NCBI GenBank assembly: GCA_015490465.1
Contig: WFXS01000079.1
Coordinates: 1 to 37,374, forward strand
Reading direction: 5' to 3'
Origin: Caldifarciminota bacterium
Lineage (GTDB): Bacteria; Hydrothermota; Hydrothermia; LBFQ01
DNA: 37,374 nucleotides
This document shows, one piece after another, positions 14,408 through 23,275 of the stretch. Positions within the stretch are counted from its first letter, which is position 1, and every line of letters starts with the position of its first letter. Under the pieces are notes generated by a model, which was not told the DNA's origin, searched no databases, and worked only from the letters and a program-made list of their open reading frames with translations. The position numbers were made by a program, and so were the translations under genes.

Positions 14408-16492
14408 ATGTTCGTGGCTTTGATCTCTACCAGTATTTTCGGAACCTCAGGTTATGAGAGGACACAGTCCGCCCTTTTCCACGAGAGGCCGACCCTCCTT
14501 CTGACCATCCCCTCCGTACGCTTTGGGTACGACCACGAGAGAGGCGCCGGTCTGTACTCCTACCTTCCCGTGGACCATCCCTTGCCCGATGTAAGGACCT
14601 TCAACACCTTCTTCGCCGACCTCCACCTCGGCGTGGGCATATCCTACAGGTTCCTTGAGGTCGGCCTGTCCGCCCCGCTCAGATACGACCAGCTCAACCT
14701 GAACGAGACGGGGGAGATGTTCTACGCCTACGGTTTCGGAAACCCCACCTTTACGCTGAAGTCGGCCTACAGGTTCAGGCTTGGCAGCGTACTCGGAGGT
14801 ATGGGCCTGATGGGGTATTACGGGCCGCTTGTAGGAGATACGGGATCAACCACGCCGATAAGGAACGTCAGGGAGAGGTACAGATTTACGAGAGGGCTTG
14901 TGAGGGTTTTCAACGAACCGGATCACTTCGCCTTCGGCGGGATACTTTCCCTGCGCGGGAAGAGGTGGTCTTACGACCTCAACCTCTACATGGGTGGGGC
15001 CGACCTTGACGTAAACGTCTCTAACCTCGCCACCTTCTCCGTACTGCCGAATTTGAGGCTCCTCGGCGAGGGCTTCGTTGAGGTTGGGGGCCCCTCCTGG
15101 GTCAAGGTGGGACTGGCTTACGTAAGGGAGGGCCTGACGGTATCCCTCGCCTACGACCACCTTCTTACTCTGGGCAACTACCCGGATGTCAGGTACTCCA
15201 ACAGGTGGCCGGATTACTGGGACGTCCTCCTGAAACCTGACGCCACCGTATGGTTCTCCATATCCTACACCCTGCCCCTGTACAGGTACAGGCACACCGT
15301 ACGGGTGAAGGTGGTAAGCACGGAGGGGAAGCCCGTAAGCGGTGCGACGGTTATACTCGGTGGGAAGGTCGGCAGAACGGACGGGATAGGAAGCCTGAGG
15401 TTTGAGAACGTTAAGGAAGGAAGGTACTCCCTCAAGATAACCGCTAAGGGGTACTATCCGGAGGACGGGACGGTTGAGGTTCTCTCGGACACCACGCTGG
15501 CCGTTATCCTTCAGGAGGCTCGGACGGAGGAGCGTATGACGGAATACTTCATAAAACAGGCGGAGCAGAGTGCCGGAGCCGGAGATTACGAAGATGCCGA
15601 ACACTTCGCCAACCTCGCCCTCATATGGGCGCCCGACACGTCCTACGAGGGGAGGGTGAAGGCCCTGATGGAGAGGATAAACCGGGGAAGGTACAGGTCC
15701 CTGAAGGATAGCCTGAAGGCGTCTATGAAGAGGCGGGATTACGCTGCGGCCCTGATATACCTGAACGGCATGGACAGTCTGGCGAACGCCCTCAACTGGG
15801 AGGATTCCCTCCCGAGTCTCCGCAGGTTGCGGGACTCCATATACACGTTAGAGATACGCCGTCTGAACTTCCCCGGCGCCGAAAAGGTCGTTTCCCTGAT
15901 TGAGAGGAGACAGTACCGCAGAGCGATAGACGCCCTCAGGAGGATCCAGAAGAAACGGAACAGCAGGGTACTGGACAGGTTCATAAAACACCTCAACGTT
16001 ATGCGCAGGGAGTACGTCAGCGAGATTCTCCTGCGGGCCACCTCCCTTATAGCCTCCGGCAGGTACAACGAGGCGGAAAGGTTGTTGAAGATAGCCTTGA
16101 GGGAAGATCCGAACAACCGGAGGGCGAAAGCCCTGAGGCGTAAGCTGGTCAGGAGGAAGAAGGCCAGGGCCCGTATGCTCTACACCGAAGCCCTCTCCCA
16201 CCTTGAGAAGGGGGACACCCTTATGGCCATAGCCCGGTTGAAGGAGGCGGTTAGCCTCGCCCGGATGCCGGAGGCGAAGGATCTGCTCAAACGCATCCAG
16301 CAGAAGAAGAGCAGGAAGAGGGTCTCCCGCGAGGTTCTGGATAGGATGTACCTGATGGGGCTGGAAGCCTACCAGAGGGGGGAGTATCGCAGGGCGTACG
16401 AGATATGGCGGGAGATACTGAGGTACGATTCAACCTACACGAGGGCGAGGTTGAACGTTGAGAGGTTAAAGCGCATGATGGGAGGGGAATAG
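14408..16492 (+). CDS. Fusion of outer-membrane barrel, PEGA/carboxypeptidase-regulatory-like domain and TPR repeats
   Basis: 694 residues. A short signal-like N-terminus leads into about 290 residues of alternating amphipathic strands rich in Tyr, Gly and Leu, as in transporter-type barrels (for example LHLGVGISYRFLEVGLSAPL). Residues about 297-371 form a beta-sandwich of the PEGA or carboxypeptidase-regulatory type (VVSTEGKPVSGATVILGGKV and EGRYSLKITAKGYYPEDGTV). The rest (about 375-694) is helical, Arg/Lys-rich and built of TPR-like repeats, including YNEAERLLKIALREDPNNRR and YRRAYEIWREILRYDSTYTR. The TPR part would lie in the periplasm. It is divergent from the pgs operon; a functional link is unproven. 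Confidence 0.8.
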   Translation: MFVALISTSIFGTSGYERTQSALFHERPTLLLTIPSVRFGYDHERGAGLYSYLPVDHPLPDVRTFNTFFADLHLGVGISYRFLEVGLSAPLRYDQLNLNETGEMFYAYGFGNPTFTLKSAYRFRLGSVLGGMGLMGYYGPLVGDTGSTTPIRNVRERYRFTRGLVRVFNEPDHFAFGGILSLRGKRWSYDLNLYMGGADLDVNVSNLATFSVLPNLRLLGEGFVEVGGPSWVKVGLAYVREGLTVSLAYDHLLTLGNYPDVRYSNRWPDYWDVLLKPDATVWFSISYTLPLYRYRHTVRVKVVSTEGKPVSGATVILGGKVGRTDGIGSLRFENVKEGRYSLKITAKGYYPEDGTVEVLSDTTLAVILQEARTEERMTEYFIKQAEQSAGAGDYEDAEHFANLALIWAPDTSYEGRVKALMERINRGRYRSLKDSLKASMKRRDYAAALIYLNGMDSLANALNWEDSLPSLRRLRDSIYTLEIRRLNFPGAEKVVSLIERRQYRRAIDALRRIQKKRNSRVLDRFIKHLNVMRREYVSEILLRATSLIASGRYNEAERLLKIALREDPNNRRAKALRRKLVRRKKARARMLYTEALSHLEKGDTLMAIARLKEAVSLARMPEAKDLLKRIQQKKSRKRVSREVLDRMYLMGLEAYQRGEYRRAYEIWREILRYDSTYTRARLNVERLKRMMGGE

Positions 16493-16494
16493 AG

Positions 16495-16515
16495 GGGCGG
16501 GGCGTAGCCCCACCC
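16495..16515. terminator. G/C hairpin between convergent genes
   Basis: A hairpin with a GGGGC stem (16499-16503), GTA loop and GCCCC (16507-16511), extended by a mismatch and three more G-C pairs. No T-tract follows on either strand, so it is at best a weak bidirectional terminator. Confidence 0.4.
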
Positions 16516-16521
16516 GTATAT

Positions 16522-17301
16522 CTACCGGGCCTCCTTCCATCCCTTTATCTTCTCAGGTTTTTCCTTCAGGAAAGACGCGGGGTAGGAGGTCTCGTACGTG
16601 TAGAGGGCGGCGGGGGAAGGGATGGAGAGTAGTATCTCAAGGAGGCCGTCCCCATCGTAATCCATGGCGACCAGGGAGAAGTACCCGGATGCCGTGCGTG
16701 AAGGGGAGGTATACACGAGGTCGGTGAAGTTCTCGTACACCTCAAAGTAGACCGTACCGGAGGTGGTCAGATAACCCAGAAGGATCCTGCCATCTCCCAT
16801 GGGGAAACCCGTCCACATGCTCGCACTGGTGGGTTTGTAGTAGGTGACCAGCTTTACCGTCGGGTCGCTGCCGTCGTATATCTCAACGGAGTCCCCGTAG
16901 TAGATCAGGATCTCGCGCACTCCGTCCCCCGTGAGATCATCGAAGTCGTAGACGTCGGCGGATACGGGCCCCCCGGTGTAATCTAAGGTCAGGTTGTCGT
17001 AAACCTCGTACTCGTACCCCGAAGGGACGGTATAGATCACGAGTAGCCTGCTGGACGACAGAGGGTAGTGATGGGTGGGGTAGCGGGAGGAGGTGCCGTC
17101 AAAGACGGCAAGGGGGGTGTTGGACACACCGTCGTACACGACCACGGAGTCCGTATAGGAACGCCCCGCATCGGCGTAATAAATCACGGCGTCTTTAACG
17201 CCATCGCCGTTGAGATCCTCGTTTACGCCCGTGTATCCCAACAGGACGTTGGGATAGGTGCCGTGGGCAACCATGGAGATCTGAGAAAGTACAAACAGCA
17301 T
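16522..17301 (-). CDS. Secreted FG-GAP/VCBS-like repeat protein
   Basis: 259 residues with an N-terminal signal peptide (MLFVLSQISMVAHG). It carries three Asp-rich calcium-binding loops spaced along the chain: DLNGDGVKDAVIYY, DLTGDGVREILIYY and DYDGDGLLEILLS, as in FG-GAP/integrin-type propeller repeats. It is a paralogue of the upstream gene at 17313-18254 but lacks its C-terminal sorting domain. A GGAGG site before ATG 17301 and an 11-nt gap support translation in an operon. Function is unknown; probably a surface or secreted protein. Confidence 0.75.
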   Translation of the reverse strand: MLFVLSQISMVAHGTYPNVLLGYTGVNEDLNGDGVKDAVIYYADAGRSYTDSVVVYDGVSNTPLAVFDGTSSRYPTHHYPLSSSRLLVIYTVPSGYEYEVYDNLTLDYTGGPVSADVYDFDDLTGDGVREILIYYGDSVEIYDGSDPTVKLVTYYKPTSASMWTGFPMGDGRILLGYLTTSGTVYFEVYENFTDLVYTSPSRTASGYFSLVAMDYDGDGLLEILLSIPSPAALYTYETSYPASFLKEKPEKIKGWKEAR

Positions 17302-17312
17302 CTTTCACCTCC

Positions 17313-18254
17313 TTACTTTAAGATGACCATCTTTCCGGATAGGGTCCTATCCCCTCTGTGGAGCGTGTAGAAGTAAACACCGGCGGGGAGGTTGAGGCGT
17401 ACCCTGCTCTCCCTCACCCGTAAGGTGGCCACGGTCCTACCGGAAACGTCCATAACCTTGAGCGTAGCCCCGACAAGTCCCTCGTCCAATTTCAGGGTGC
17501 CGTTCTTTACGAGGCCTGGCAGTACGGTCTCGGTCTCCTTCTCCCTCTCGGAGACGCCAAGGAAGTTGGTTGAGAAGACGTAGAAGTCCGCCGTCCACGA
17601 AGAGCTTACGGTGCCGAGGAGTATGTCGGCGTAGTCGTCGTTGTCGTACAGGAAGGGCATAACGTCCGACGTGATGGCGTAGGGATAGGCGGATGAGGTA
17701 TAGACGAGGTTCGTGGCGTTGCTGTACACCTTGAAGGAGACGTTCCCGGAGTTATGGGCGAAGACCAGAACGTTCCCCGGCGTTATGAGTCTCATCTTAC
17801 CCTCGTACGCCCTTATGAGGCCGTAGGGTGCGGCTCCGCTGTAGAGGTAGGTGGTGTCGTATATTCCGTCGTACACGGTGACGTCCGCGTTCCCGTCCCC
17901 GTCGGCATCCCCTATGGCCTGCACCATGGAGTAAAGGTGGGAGGGGGACGTATATTCCACGGTCGTGAAGCCGGAGTATATCTTGAAGAGGACGTTCCCG
18001 GACGGATCGGAGTACGACACTGCTATCCTGCCTCCGGACAGGGGAAAGGCGTTCGTTGGACTGTACGTACCATCGGGGCCGTAGACTCCGAGCAGAGTCG
18101 TTGAGACCCCATCGTGTATCTTTATGCTATCGGAGGACTGCTCAACGGCGTCAAGGACACCGTCCCCGTTGTAGTCCCACTCCATCCAGATGCTCCAGCC
18201 GGAAGGTGAGACCACGCTATCGCCGGGCGTAATCTGTGCCAATATCCACAGCAT
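17313..18254 (-). CDS. Secreted FG-GAP-like protein with C-terminal sorting (FlgD/Por-like) domain
   Basis: 313 residues. The signal peptide is followed by repeat loops DYNGDGVLDAV and DADGDGNADVTVYDG, then a C-terminal module (about 230-313) with LKVMDVSGRTVATLRV, NLPAGVYFYTL and a terminal GKMVILK. That pattern matches the FlgD-like or Por-secretion-system tails used for sorting in the FCB group and related phyla. It heads a two-gene unit with its paralogue. A TAGAAT hexamer ends 9 nt before ATG 18254, and here an ACGGAGGTC site also lies in between. Confidence 0.8.
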   Translation of the reverse strand: MLWILAQITPGDSVVSPSGWSIWMEWDYNGDGVLDAVEQSSDSIKIHDGVSTTLLGVYGPDGTYSPTNAFPLSGGRIAVSYSDPSGNVLFKIYSGFTTVEYTSPSHLYSMVQAIGDADGDGNADVTVYDGIYDTTYLYSGAAPYGLIRAYEGKMRLITPGNVLVFAHNSGNVSFKVYSNATNLVYTSSAYPYAITSDVMPFLYDNDDYADILLGTVSSSWTADFYVFSTNFLGVSEREKETETVLPGLVKNGTLKLDEGLVGATLKVMDVSGRTVATLRVRESRVRLNLPAGVYFYTLHRGDRTLSGKMVILK

Positions 18255-18263
18255 GACCTCCGT

Positions 18264-18269
18264 ATTCTA
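18264..18269 (-). promoter_or_regulatory. -10 hexamer TAGAAT of the FG-GAP pair
   Basis: TAGAAT ends 9 nt before ATG 18254. A GGAGG lies in the gap, so the transcript start cannot be both 7 nt downstream and keep the full site. Confidence 0.5.
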
Positions 18270-18304
18270 ACATACCGTGGGACCAATTTCAAGTGGGACA
18301 GGAT

Positions 18305-19513
18305 TTACCTTACTTTCCGTCCCGATGGATCGTATTTACCCCTGAGGATTATCCTGCGACCTATTATTGCGTTGAGTTTGGCCTCGTCGTTACGCAAAAC
18401 TTCATCGCGACCCTCCTCAACACCTACGGGGGAAAGGCTCCTGACGTAGAAGATACGGGGGAAGGAGGAGCCGTACGACCTGTCCACGTAGGTCAGGTGT
18501 AAGTATCCCTCCCCGTCTACAAAGACCGTCGGCCTGCCCTGGGGCCCACTCTGGTGTATGCGGAAGGTGTCCCTTAAGGATAGATCCCTCCGTAGGATCG
18601 CACCGACCACATCGCTATCGTAGGCGTCGTAATCCTCCCTCCAGACCACGACGAACCCGTCGCCAAACGGAAATACGGCCGGTTCCTTCTGGGGGTTTCC
18701 CGTGGGGAAGACCGGGCGGGGCAGGCTCCAGACCGTATCCCTTTCCACGATATACACGTCCCCACTCCCGTCCTGCCATACCACGACGTACTTCCCGTGA
18801 CCGTAAGCCGCATCCGGATAGTAGCCCGTCCTTCCGGAGATAGGAAAGTCGGAGGTTCCGAAATTTCCGAATATCTCGTAACCGCCGTTGCGGTTGTCCG
18901 CCCACACGTACAGGACGCTATCCGGACCCGGGGCGAAGGCCGGGTACCACGCGTTCCCCGGTGAGTCGCTCACCCTCACATCCGGTTCCCAGCCGGACGG
19001 TCCCCGCACCCTGGTGTAGATCTCGGCGTCGTAGGCCATGGGATCGTCCCGGTAGTCGTACCACACCACTCGCAGGGTTCCGTCTCCCTGAACCTTCATC
19101 GCCGGCACGTACCCGTTATCCCCCGGACTTCCCGAAGAGGTGTAGGTAAGCCTCTCCTCGTTGGGCCAGGTGTCTCCGTAAACGGGTTTGGAGTTGAAGA
19201 ATAGTTCAACGTTGGATATGCCCCCAACCCTGTAGTCGTGCCATACCAGAAAGACGCTGTCCCTTGCGACCACCACGGCCGGATACTTGGCGTCGGCCGT
19301 ATCCGTAAATACGACCCTCTCCTCCGGAAGCCACCCGCTTCCGTCCCTCATCCTGTAGAAGACCTGCCACGTACCCCCAACCTTCCTGTGATAGGCCACG
19401 TGTACCCTCCCGGCGGTATCCACGAAGAGGGACGTATGGTTGAGTCCGTTTTCACACGTGGTATCGCACACCAGTTCAGGAGTCCCGAAGTTCAGGGAGA
19501 TGAGGAGGAGCAT
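18305..19513 (-). CDS. Secreted beta-propeller protein with BNR/sialidase-like repeats, truncated tail
   Basis: 402 residues with a very short N-terminal hydrophobic segment. Repeated V-W-x-D-type motifs (VWHDYR, VWYDYRDD, VWADNRNG, VWQDGSG, VWREDYD) at regular spacing mark a beta-propeller like those of BNR/sialidase-fold proteins; no sialidase catalytic set is evident. The C-terminus reads IGRRIILRGKYDPSGRKVR and stops, resembling the first half of a secretion tail whose LPAGVYF part is missing. The start ATG lies exactly 8 nt after a TACAAT hexamer. Substrate unknown. Confidence 0.7.
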   Translation of the reverse strand: MLLLISLNFGTPELVCDTTCENGLNHTSLFVDTAGRVHVAYHRKVGGTWQVFYRMRDGSGWLPEERVVFTDTADAKYPAVVVARDSVFLVWHDYRVGGISNVELFFNSKPVYGDTWPNEERLTYTSSGSPGDNGYVPAMKVQGDGTLRVVWYDYRDDPMAYDAEIYTRVRGPSGWEPDVRVSDSPGNAWYPAFAPGPDSVLYVWADNRNGGYEIFGNFGTSDFPISGRTGYYPDAAYGHGKYVVVWQDGSGDVYIVERDTVWSLPRPVFPTGNPQKEPAVFPFGDGFVVVWREDYDAYDSDVVGAILRRDLSLRDTFRIHQSGPQGRPTVFVDGEGYLHLTYVDRSYGSSFPRIFYVRSLSPVGVEEGRDEVLRNDEAKLNAIIGRRIILRGKYDPSGRKVR

Positions 19514-19521
19514 AGGTGTGT

Positions 19522-19527
19522 ATTGTA
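19522..19527 (-). promoter_or_regulatory. -10 hexamer TACAAT of the beta-propeller gene
   Basis: TACAAT ends 8 nt before ATG 19513 and no Shine-Dalgarno is present. Confidence 0.5.
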
Positions 19528-19532
19528 AACCC

Positions 19533-21035
19533 TTACACCATACCCCTCGCCCTGCGCAGGAACCACTCCGCCCACGCTATCAGGACGACCAGAAGGAACA
19601 ACGGCAGGAGGGAAGATAGGGTAAGACGCCTTTCGTTCCGCTTTTTTAACACGTCTATGGCCGTTTGCAGATCCCTGAACACTTTCCCTCCTGAAACTGA
19701 GGCCATATTCTTAAGCAGGGTCGTATCAAGTCCCACGTAAACTTTCTCGGCCGGAACGTCCCGAAGGTTTATCCGGAGGGTCTCCGAAAGGATCCTCACT
19801 CCCTTTCTGAATACGTCCACGACAAAAATCGTATCTCCGGCCTTAAGACGCTTTGTGTACGTGTACAGTGAGGATATGCGGACGGCCTTCCCGCGGTTTA
19901 CCGATACGGCCATGGGAAAAGGGGGGTACACCCTCAGCTCAAACGTCTCCCCCGGAGCGTAAACGGGCTTCTCGGTGTAGACCTCTACGTCCCTAACGAC
20001 GAACTTTCTGAGATAGTTTATGAACCTCTCGTAGGATGAGGGGTCGGCCAGCCATACCTTCCAGATGTCGGGAGAGAGTACGAACAGGGCGTTTCCTCTG
20101 GAGGCTATCAGGGGATACCTCCCTACCCTCTCGTATACCTCGTCGTACTTAACGTCTAACGTGTAGATCTCCCTTATCGGCGGAACGTCCCCCTTCAGGT
20201 AAAAGGCCCCTCTTATGGCACGGAACCCTCCCCTCGGTCCGGGGACGTAAAGGGAAGGTCTGCCTACCGATAGCGTTCCCGCGGGGGGATCCACGAAGAC
20301 GGTGAAGGAGTACCTTCCGGTCGGGCGGGCGGTATCGCGCATAAGTTTTAAAGTGGCATCCGTAAGGAACCACCTCACGAACCGGACGACGGGCAGAGGC
20401 GTCCAGACCAGTATACCCACACCCCTCGGCTGACGGGCGAACACCCTGAAGGAGAGCGTATCGGACGGGAGGACTATCCTCGCGGGTGTGTCTTTCCTTT
20501 TAACCTTCACTTTAAAGGTCGCCCTGTCCGTAGCGTAAACCCTCCTCTTGTCCTTCCCGTAGACGAGGGTGAGGGTGTCGTTCAGTGGTGAGGAGAGTTC
20601 AACCGTTATCTCCGCCGTTTTATCCACGGTTGCCGGCGTCTTCATCCTCACGTGGGTGACCTTTACGGGGAGCTTGCGGGGTCTGAGAAGGAGAACGTTG
20701 ACCTCCTTATCGTAAGCCACGGACAGGGGATCTCCCTCGCCGTTGTGCATGCCGTCGGATACGAGGAGGATAGGGGGAGATGCACCGGCCAGAGCCGATT
20801 GGATGTCGCTCATCGTATCGGATCCGAAACGTTTTATCCGGAACCCAGTCTTCCTTAGTTCGCTTTCCACACCTTTAAGAACGCTTTCACCAAACACGAG
20901 GCGGGAGCTGTAGGAAACGTCAATCAGGGCCACGGGTTTCCCCGGAATGCGGATTCCCACGTTCCATAGAAGGAGGATGGCCAGAAGGACCCACAGGAGT
21001 CGGAGGAGGTAGAGGAGCCGTCTGTATCCTCTCAT
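19533..21035 (-). CDS. Membrane-anchored VWA-domain protein
   Basis: 500 residues. An N-terminal transmembrane helix (about 8-26) is followed by a von Willebrand A-like domain with a D-x-S-x-S metal site (ALIDVSYSSRL) and ILLVSDGMHNGEG. A beta-rich middle region follows (about 125-430), and a second transmembrane helix lies near the C-terminus (about 475-493). The layout recalls the extracytoplasmic 'double-TM' proteins of Bat/MoxR clusters, but no MoxR ATPase is in the window. It is last in the operon from galT, 1 nt after the small membrane protein gene. Confidence 0.65.
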   Translation of the reverse strand: MRGYRRLLYLLRLLWVLLAILLLWNVGIRIPGKPVALIDVSYSSRLVFGESVLKGVESELRKTGFRIKRFGSDTMSDIQSALAGASPPILLVSDGMHNGEGDPLSVAYDKEVNVLLLRPRKLPVKVTHVRMKTPATVDKTAEITVELSSPLNDTLTLVYGKDKRRVYATDRATFKVKVKRKDTPARIVLPSDTLSFRVFARQPRGVGILVWTPLPVVRFVRWFLTDATLKLMRDTARPTGRYSFTVFVDPPAGTLSVGRPSLYVPGPRGGFRAIRGAFYLKGDVPPIREIYTLDVKYDEVYERVGRYPLIASRGNALFVLSPDIWKVWLADPSSYERFINYLRKFVVRDVEVYTEKPVYAPGETFELRVYPPFPMAVSVNRGKAVRISSLYTYTKRLKAGDTIFVVDVFRKGVRILSETLRINLRDVPAEKVYVGLDTTLLKNMASVSGGKVFRDLQTAIDVLKKRNERRLTLSSLLPLFLLVVLIAWAEWFLRRARGMV

Positions 21036-21036
21036 G

Positions 21037-21450
21037 TTATATCAGGGCTGCCCCCCTCTCTTTAACCCTGTGGTATAGGAACGATATGGAAGCGACGGCG
21101 ACGGACGTGAAGAGGACCTCCTGAAGGTCCAGTCTGGCGCCCCAGAGGAGAGACCTCATGATCAGGTCTATAGCGTAGATGAACAGAACTACCCCCGTGA
21201 GTATCACCCAGTGGGGTCTTACACGGTTTATCAGGATTACCCCCACGGTCATCAGGAGGGCGGAGTACCAGGGCTTACTCAGGAAGAGGGCGTCTCTGGT
21301 CAGGCCTATGGCCACGTATACGGCAAGTGCAAAGGGACGGGAGGTTTCCCGCGTGAGGACGAAGCCCAGATAGGCGAAGTCCAGAGGTATCCTAAGGGTG
21401 GAGTAGAAGGCGTTGAGGATCAGTATGAGAATCAGTACGGCGTATATCAT
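21037..21450 (-). CDS. Small polytopic membrane protein, possibly MreD-like
   Basis: 137 residues with about four transmembrane segments. Size and topology are compatible with MreD of the cell-shape complex ([20 protein letters not shown]), but I see no diagnostic motif and no mreB or mreC nearby. It overlaps lipA by 4 nt (ATGA) and is followed by the VWA gene. Treat as a hypothetical membrane protein. Confidence 0.5.
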   Translation of the reverse strand: MIYAVLILILILNAFYSTLRIPLDFAYLGFVLTRETSRPFALAVYVAIGLTRDALFLSKPWYSALLMTVGVILINRVRPHWVILTGVVLFIYAIDLIMRSLLWGARLDLQEVLFTSVAVASISFLYHRVKERGAALI

Positions 21451-22322
21451 GACCCTCCGGTGGCCCCAGCAAACACCCTATCCGCCCTGTAGGAGGATCG
21501 GACGAGGGGACCTGAGAAGACCTCTCTGAAACCGAGTGAATAACCTATCTCCCTGTATCGGGCGAAGACTTCGGGATGTACGTACTCCTTGAGAGGGTAG
21601 TGTCTCGGCGTGGGCTGGAGGTACTGGCCTACGGTCAGGATGTCCACACCCACCGATCTGAGGTCCCTCATGGTCCCAATTACCTCCTCTTCGGTCTCCC
21701 CCATGCCCACCATTATGCTTGACTTCGTGAGAATCTCGGGCCTCGTATCCTTGGCGAACTTCAGGACCCTCAGGGATAGGTCGTAGGACGCCCTCCTGTC
21801 CCTGACGTAGGGTGTGAGACGCCGCACGGTCTCAACGTTATGGGCGAAGACGTCAAGGGGGGACTCCACCACCTTCCTTATGGAGTCCTCGTCCCCCTGA
21901 AAGTCCCCCACCAGAGCCTCCACCTTCACGTCCGGCCTGACCTCCTTTATACGCCTGACCGTCTCGGCAACGTGGGAGGCCCCGCCGTCGGGGAGGTCGT
22001 CCCTGTCCACCATGGTAAGGACGACGTAACGGAGGTTGAGCCGTTTAACGGCCGCGGCCACCCTCAGAGGCTCAAGGGGATCCACCACCCCTCCGGGGTT
22101 TCCCGTCTTAACGGCACAGAAACGGCACCCTCTCGTACATACGTCCCCGAGGATCATTATCGTGGCGGTACCGTGGGACCAGCACTCGTGCAGGTTGGGG
22201 CATTTCGCCTCCTCGCAGACGGTATGAAGACCGTACCCCCTCAGGGTACCCTTTACATCGCTGAACCCCCCTTCGCTGGATAGCCTTATCTTTAACCACT
22301 CCGGCTTACGGTGTACCTTCAC
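21447..22322 (-). CDS. lipA: Lipoyl synthase
   Basis: A radical-SAM enzyme that inserts two sulfurs into octanoyl groups on carrier domains. 291 residues. The auxiliary cluster Cys are C36, C41 and C47 ([12 protein letters not shown]). The radical-SAM CxxxCxxC is C62, C66 and C69 (CTRGCRFC). The C-terminal [12 protein letters not shown] carries the conserved Ser ligand. It overlaps the transketolase gene by 4 nt and the next membrane protein by 4 nt. No lipB or 2-oxoacid dehydrogenase genes are in the window. Confidence 0.97.
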   Translation of the reverse strand: MKVHRKPEWLKIRLSSEGGFSDVKGTLRGYGLHTVCEEAKCPNLHECWSHGTATIMILGDVCTRGCRFCAVKTGNPGGVVDPLEPLRVAAAVKRLNLRYVVLTMVDRDDLPDGGASHVAETVRRIKEVRPDVKVEALVGDFQGDEDSIRKVVESPLDVFAHNVETVRRLTPYVRDRRASYDLSLRVLKFAKDTRPEILTKSSIMVGMGETEEEVIGTMRDLRSVGVDILTVGQYLQPTPRHYPLKEYVHPEVFARYREIGYSLGFREVFSGPLVRSSYRADRVFAGATGGS

Positions 22323-23275
22323 CCGATCATCTCCCTTATTCTCGCCTTTATGCCTTCGGCGTCCAGGCCGTAGTACCGGTAAAGTTCCTCGTACTTACCC
22401 GACCTTCCGAACTCGTCCCCCATATTCACGAAGGAGAGCGGCACGGAAATCCCCTTCCGGGCGAGGAGGGAGGAGACGGCCATGCCAAGGCCACCCCAGA
22501 AGACGTGATCCTCCACCACCAACACACCGTGCCTCTTCCGGGCCGCGTCCATTACGGCCTCCTCGTCAAGGGGTTTTACGCTCAGGAAGTCGTAGACGGC
22601 CACGGATACACCCTCCTTCTCAAGGTCAAGGGCGGCCTTAAGGGCGTGATGTACCGGTATACCCGTTGCTATTACGGCTACGTCCTCACCGTCCTTTATA
22701 AGGTTGGCCTCCCCCAGGCTGTAGGGGAACTCCTCAGGGTAGACTGTGGGGGTTTTGGGTCTCACCAGGCGGATGTACACGTACCCTTCGTACTCGTACA
22801 CCGCCCTCAGTACGCTCAGGGCTGAGTAGTAATCCGAGGGGGAAAGGACCTTCATCCCGGGTATCGCCCCCATCAGGGCGAAGTCCTCCGTCATCTGGTG
22901 GGAGGCTCCGTCCTCACCCGTGGCTATACCTCCGTGGGTCGCCACTATCTTCACGTTGAAGTTGGAGTAGGCTATGGAGAGCCTTATCTGTTCCCAGGGT
23001 CTTCCGGTTGAGAATATGGCGAAAGTGGACGTGAAGGGTATCTTGCCCACGGCAGCGAGTCCGGCGGCCATGCCCATCATGTTCTGTTCCTGAATCCCTA
23101 TCTCCACGTACCTGTCCGGATACCTCTCACCGAATTTGGCCGCCTTGGTGGAGTGGCCGAGGTCACAGTCTATCACGACCACCCTCTCGTCCTCTCCCAC
23201 GCTGAGGAGGAAGTCCCCGTAGGCCTCCCTTATGGCCTTAGGCGGGCCCAGAGTCTTTATCTCGTACCTCTTCAT
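22319..23275 (-). CDS. Transketolase family protein, C-terminal half
   Basis: 318 residues, equal to the pyrimidine-binding and C-terminal domains of transketolase. Motifs include [20 protein letters not shown] with the catalytic Glu, [20 protein letters not shown] and [15 protein letters not shown]. Many thermophiles encode transketolase as two subunits; the N-terminal, thiamine-diphosphate-binding half is not in this window. It overlaps dnaN and lipA by 4 nt each. It may act in the pentose phosphate pathway or, as a variant, in DXP-like chemistry. Confidence 0.9.
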   Translation of the reverse strand: MKRYEIKTLGPPKAIREAYGDFLLSVGEDERVVVIDCDLGHSTKAAKFGERYPDRYVEIGIQEQNMMGMAAGLAAVGKIPFTSTFAIFSTGRPWEQIRLSIAYSNFNVKIVATHGGIATGEDGASHQMTEDFALMGAIPGMKVLSPSDYYSALSVLRAVYEYEGYVYIRLVRPKTPTVYPEEFPYSLGEANLIKDGEDVAVIATGIPVHHALKAALDLEKEGVSVAVYDFLSVKPLDEEAVMDAARKRHGVLVVEDHVFWGGLGMAVSSLLARKGISVPLSFVNMGDEFGRSGKYEELYRYYGLDAEGIKARIREMIG

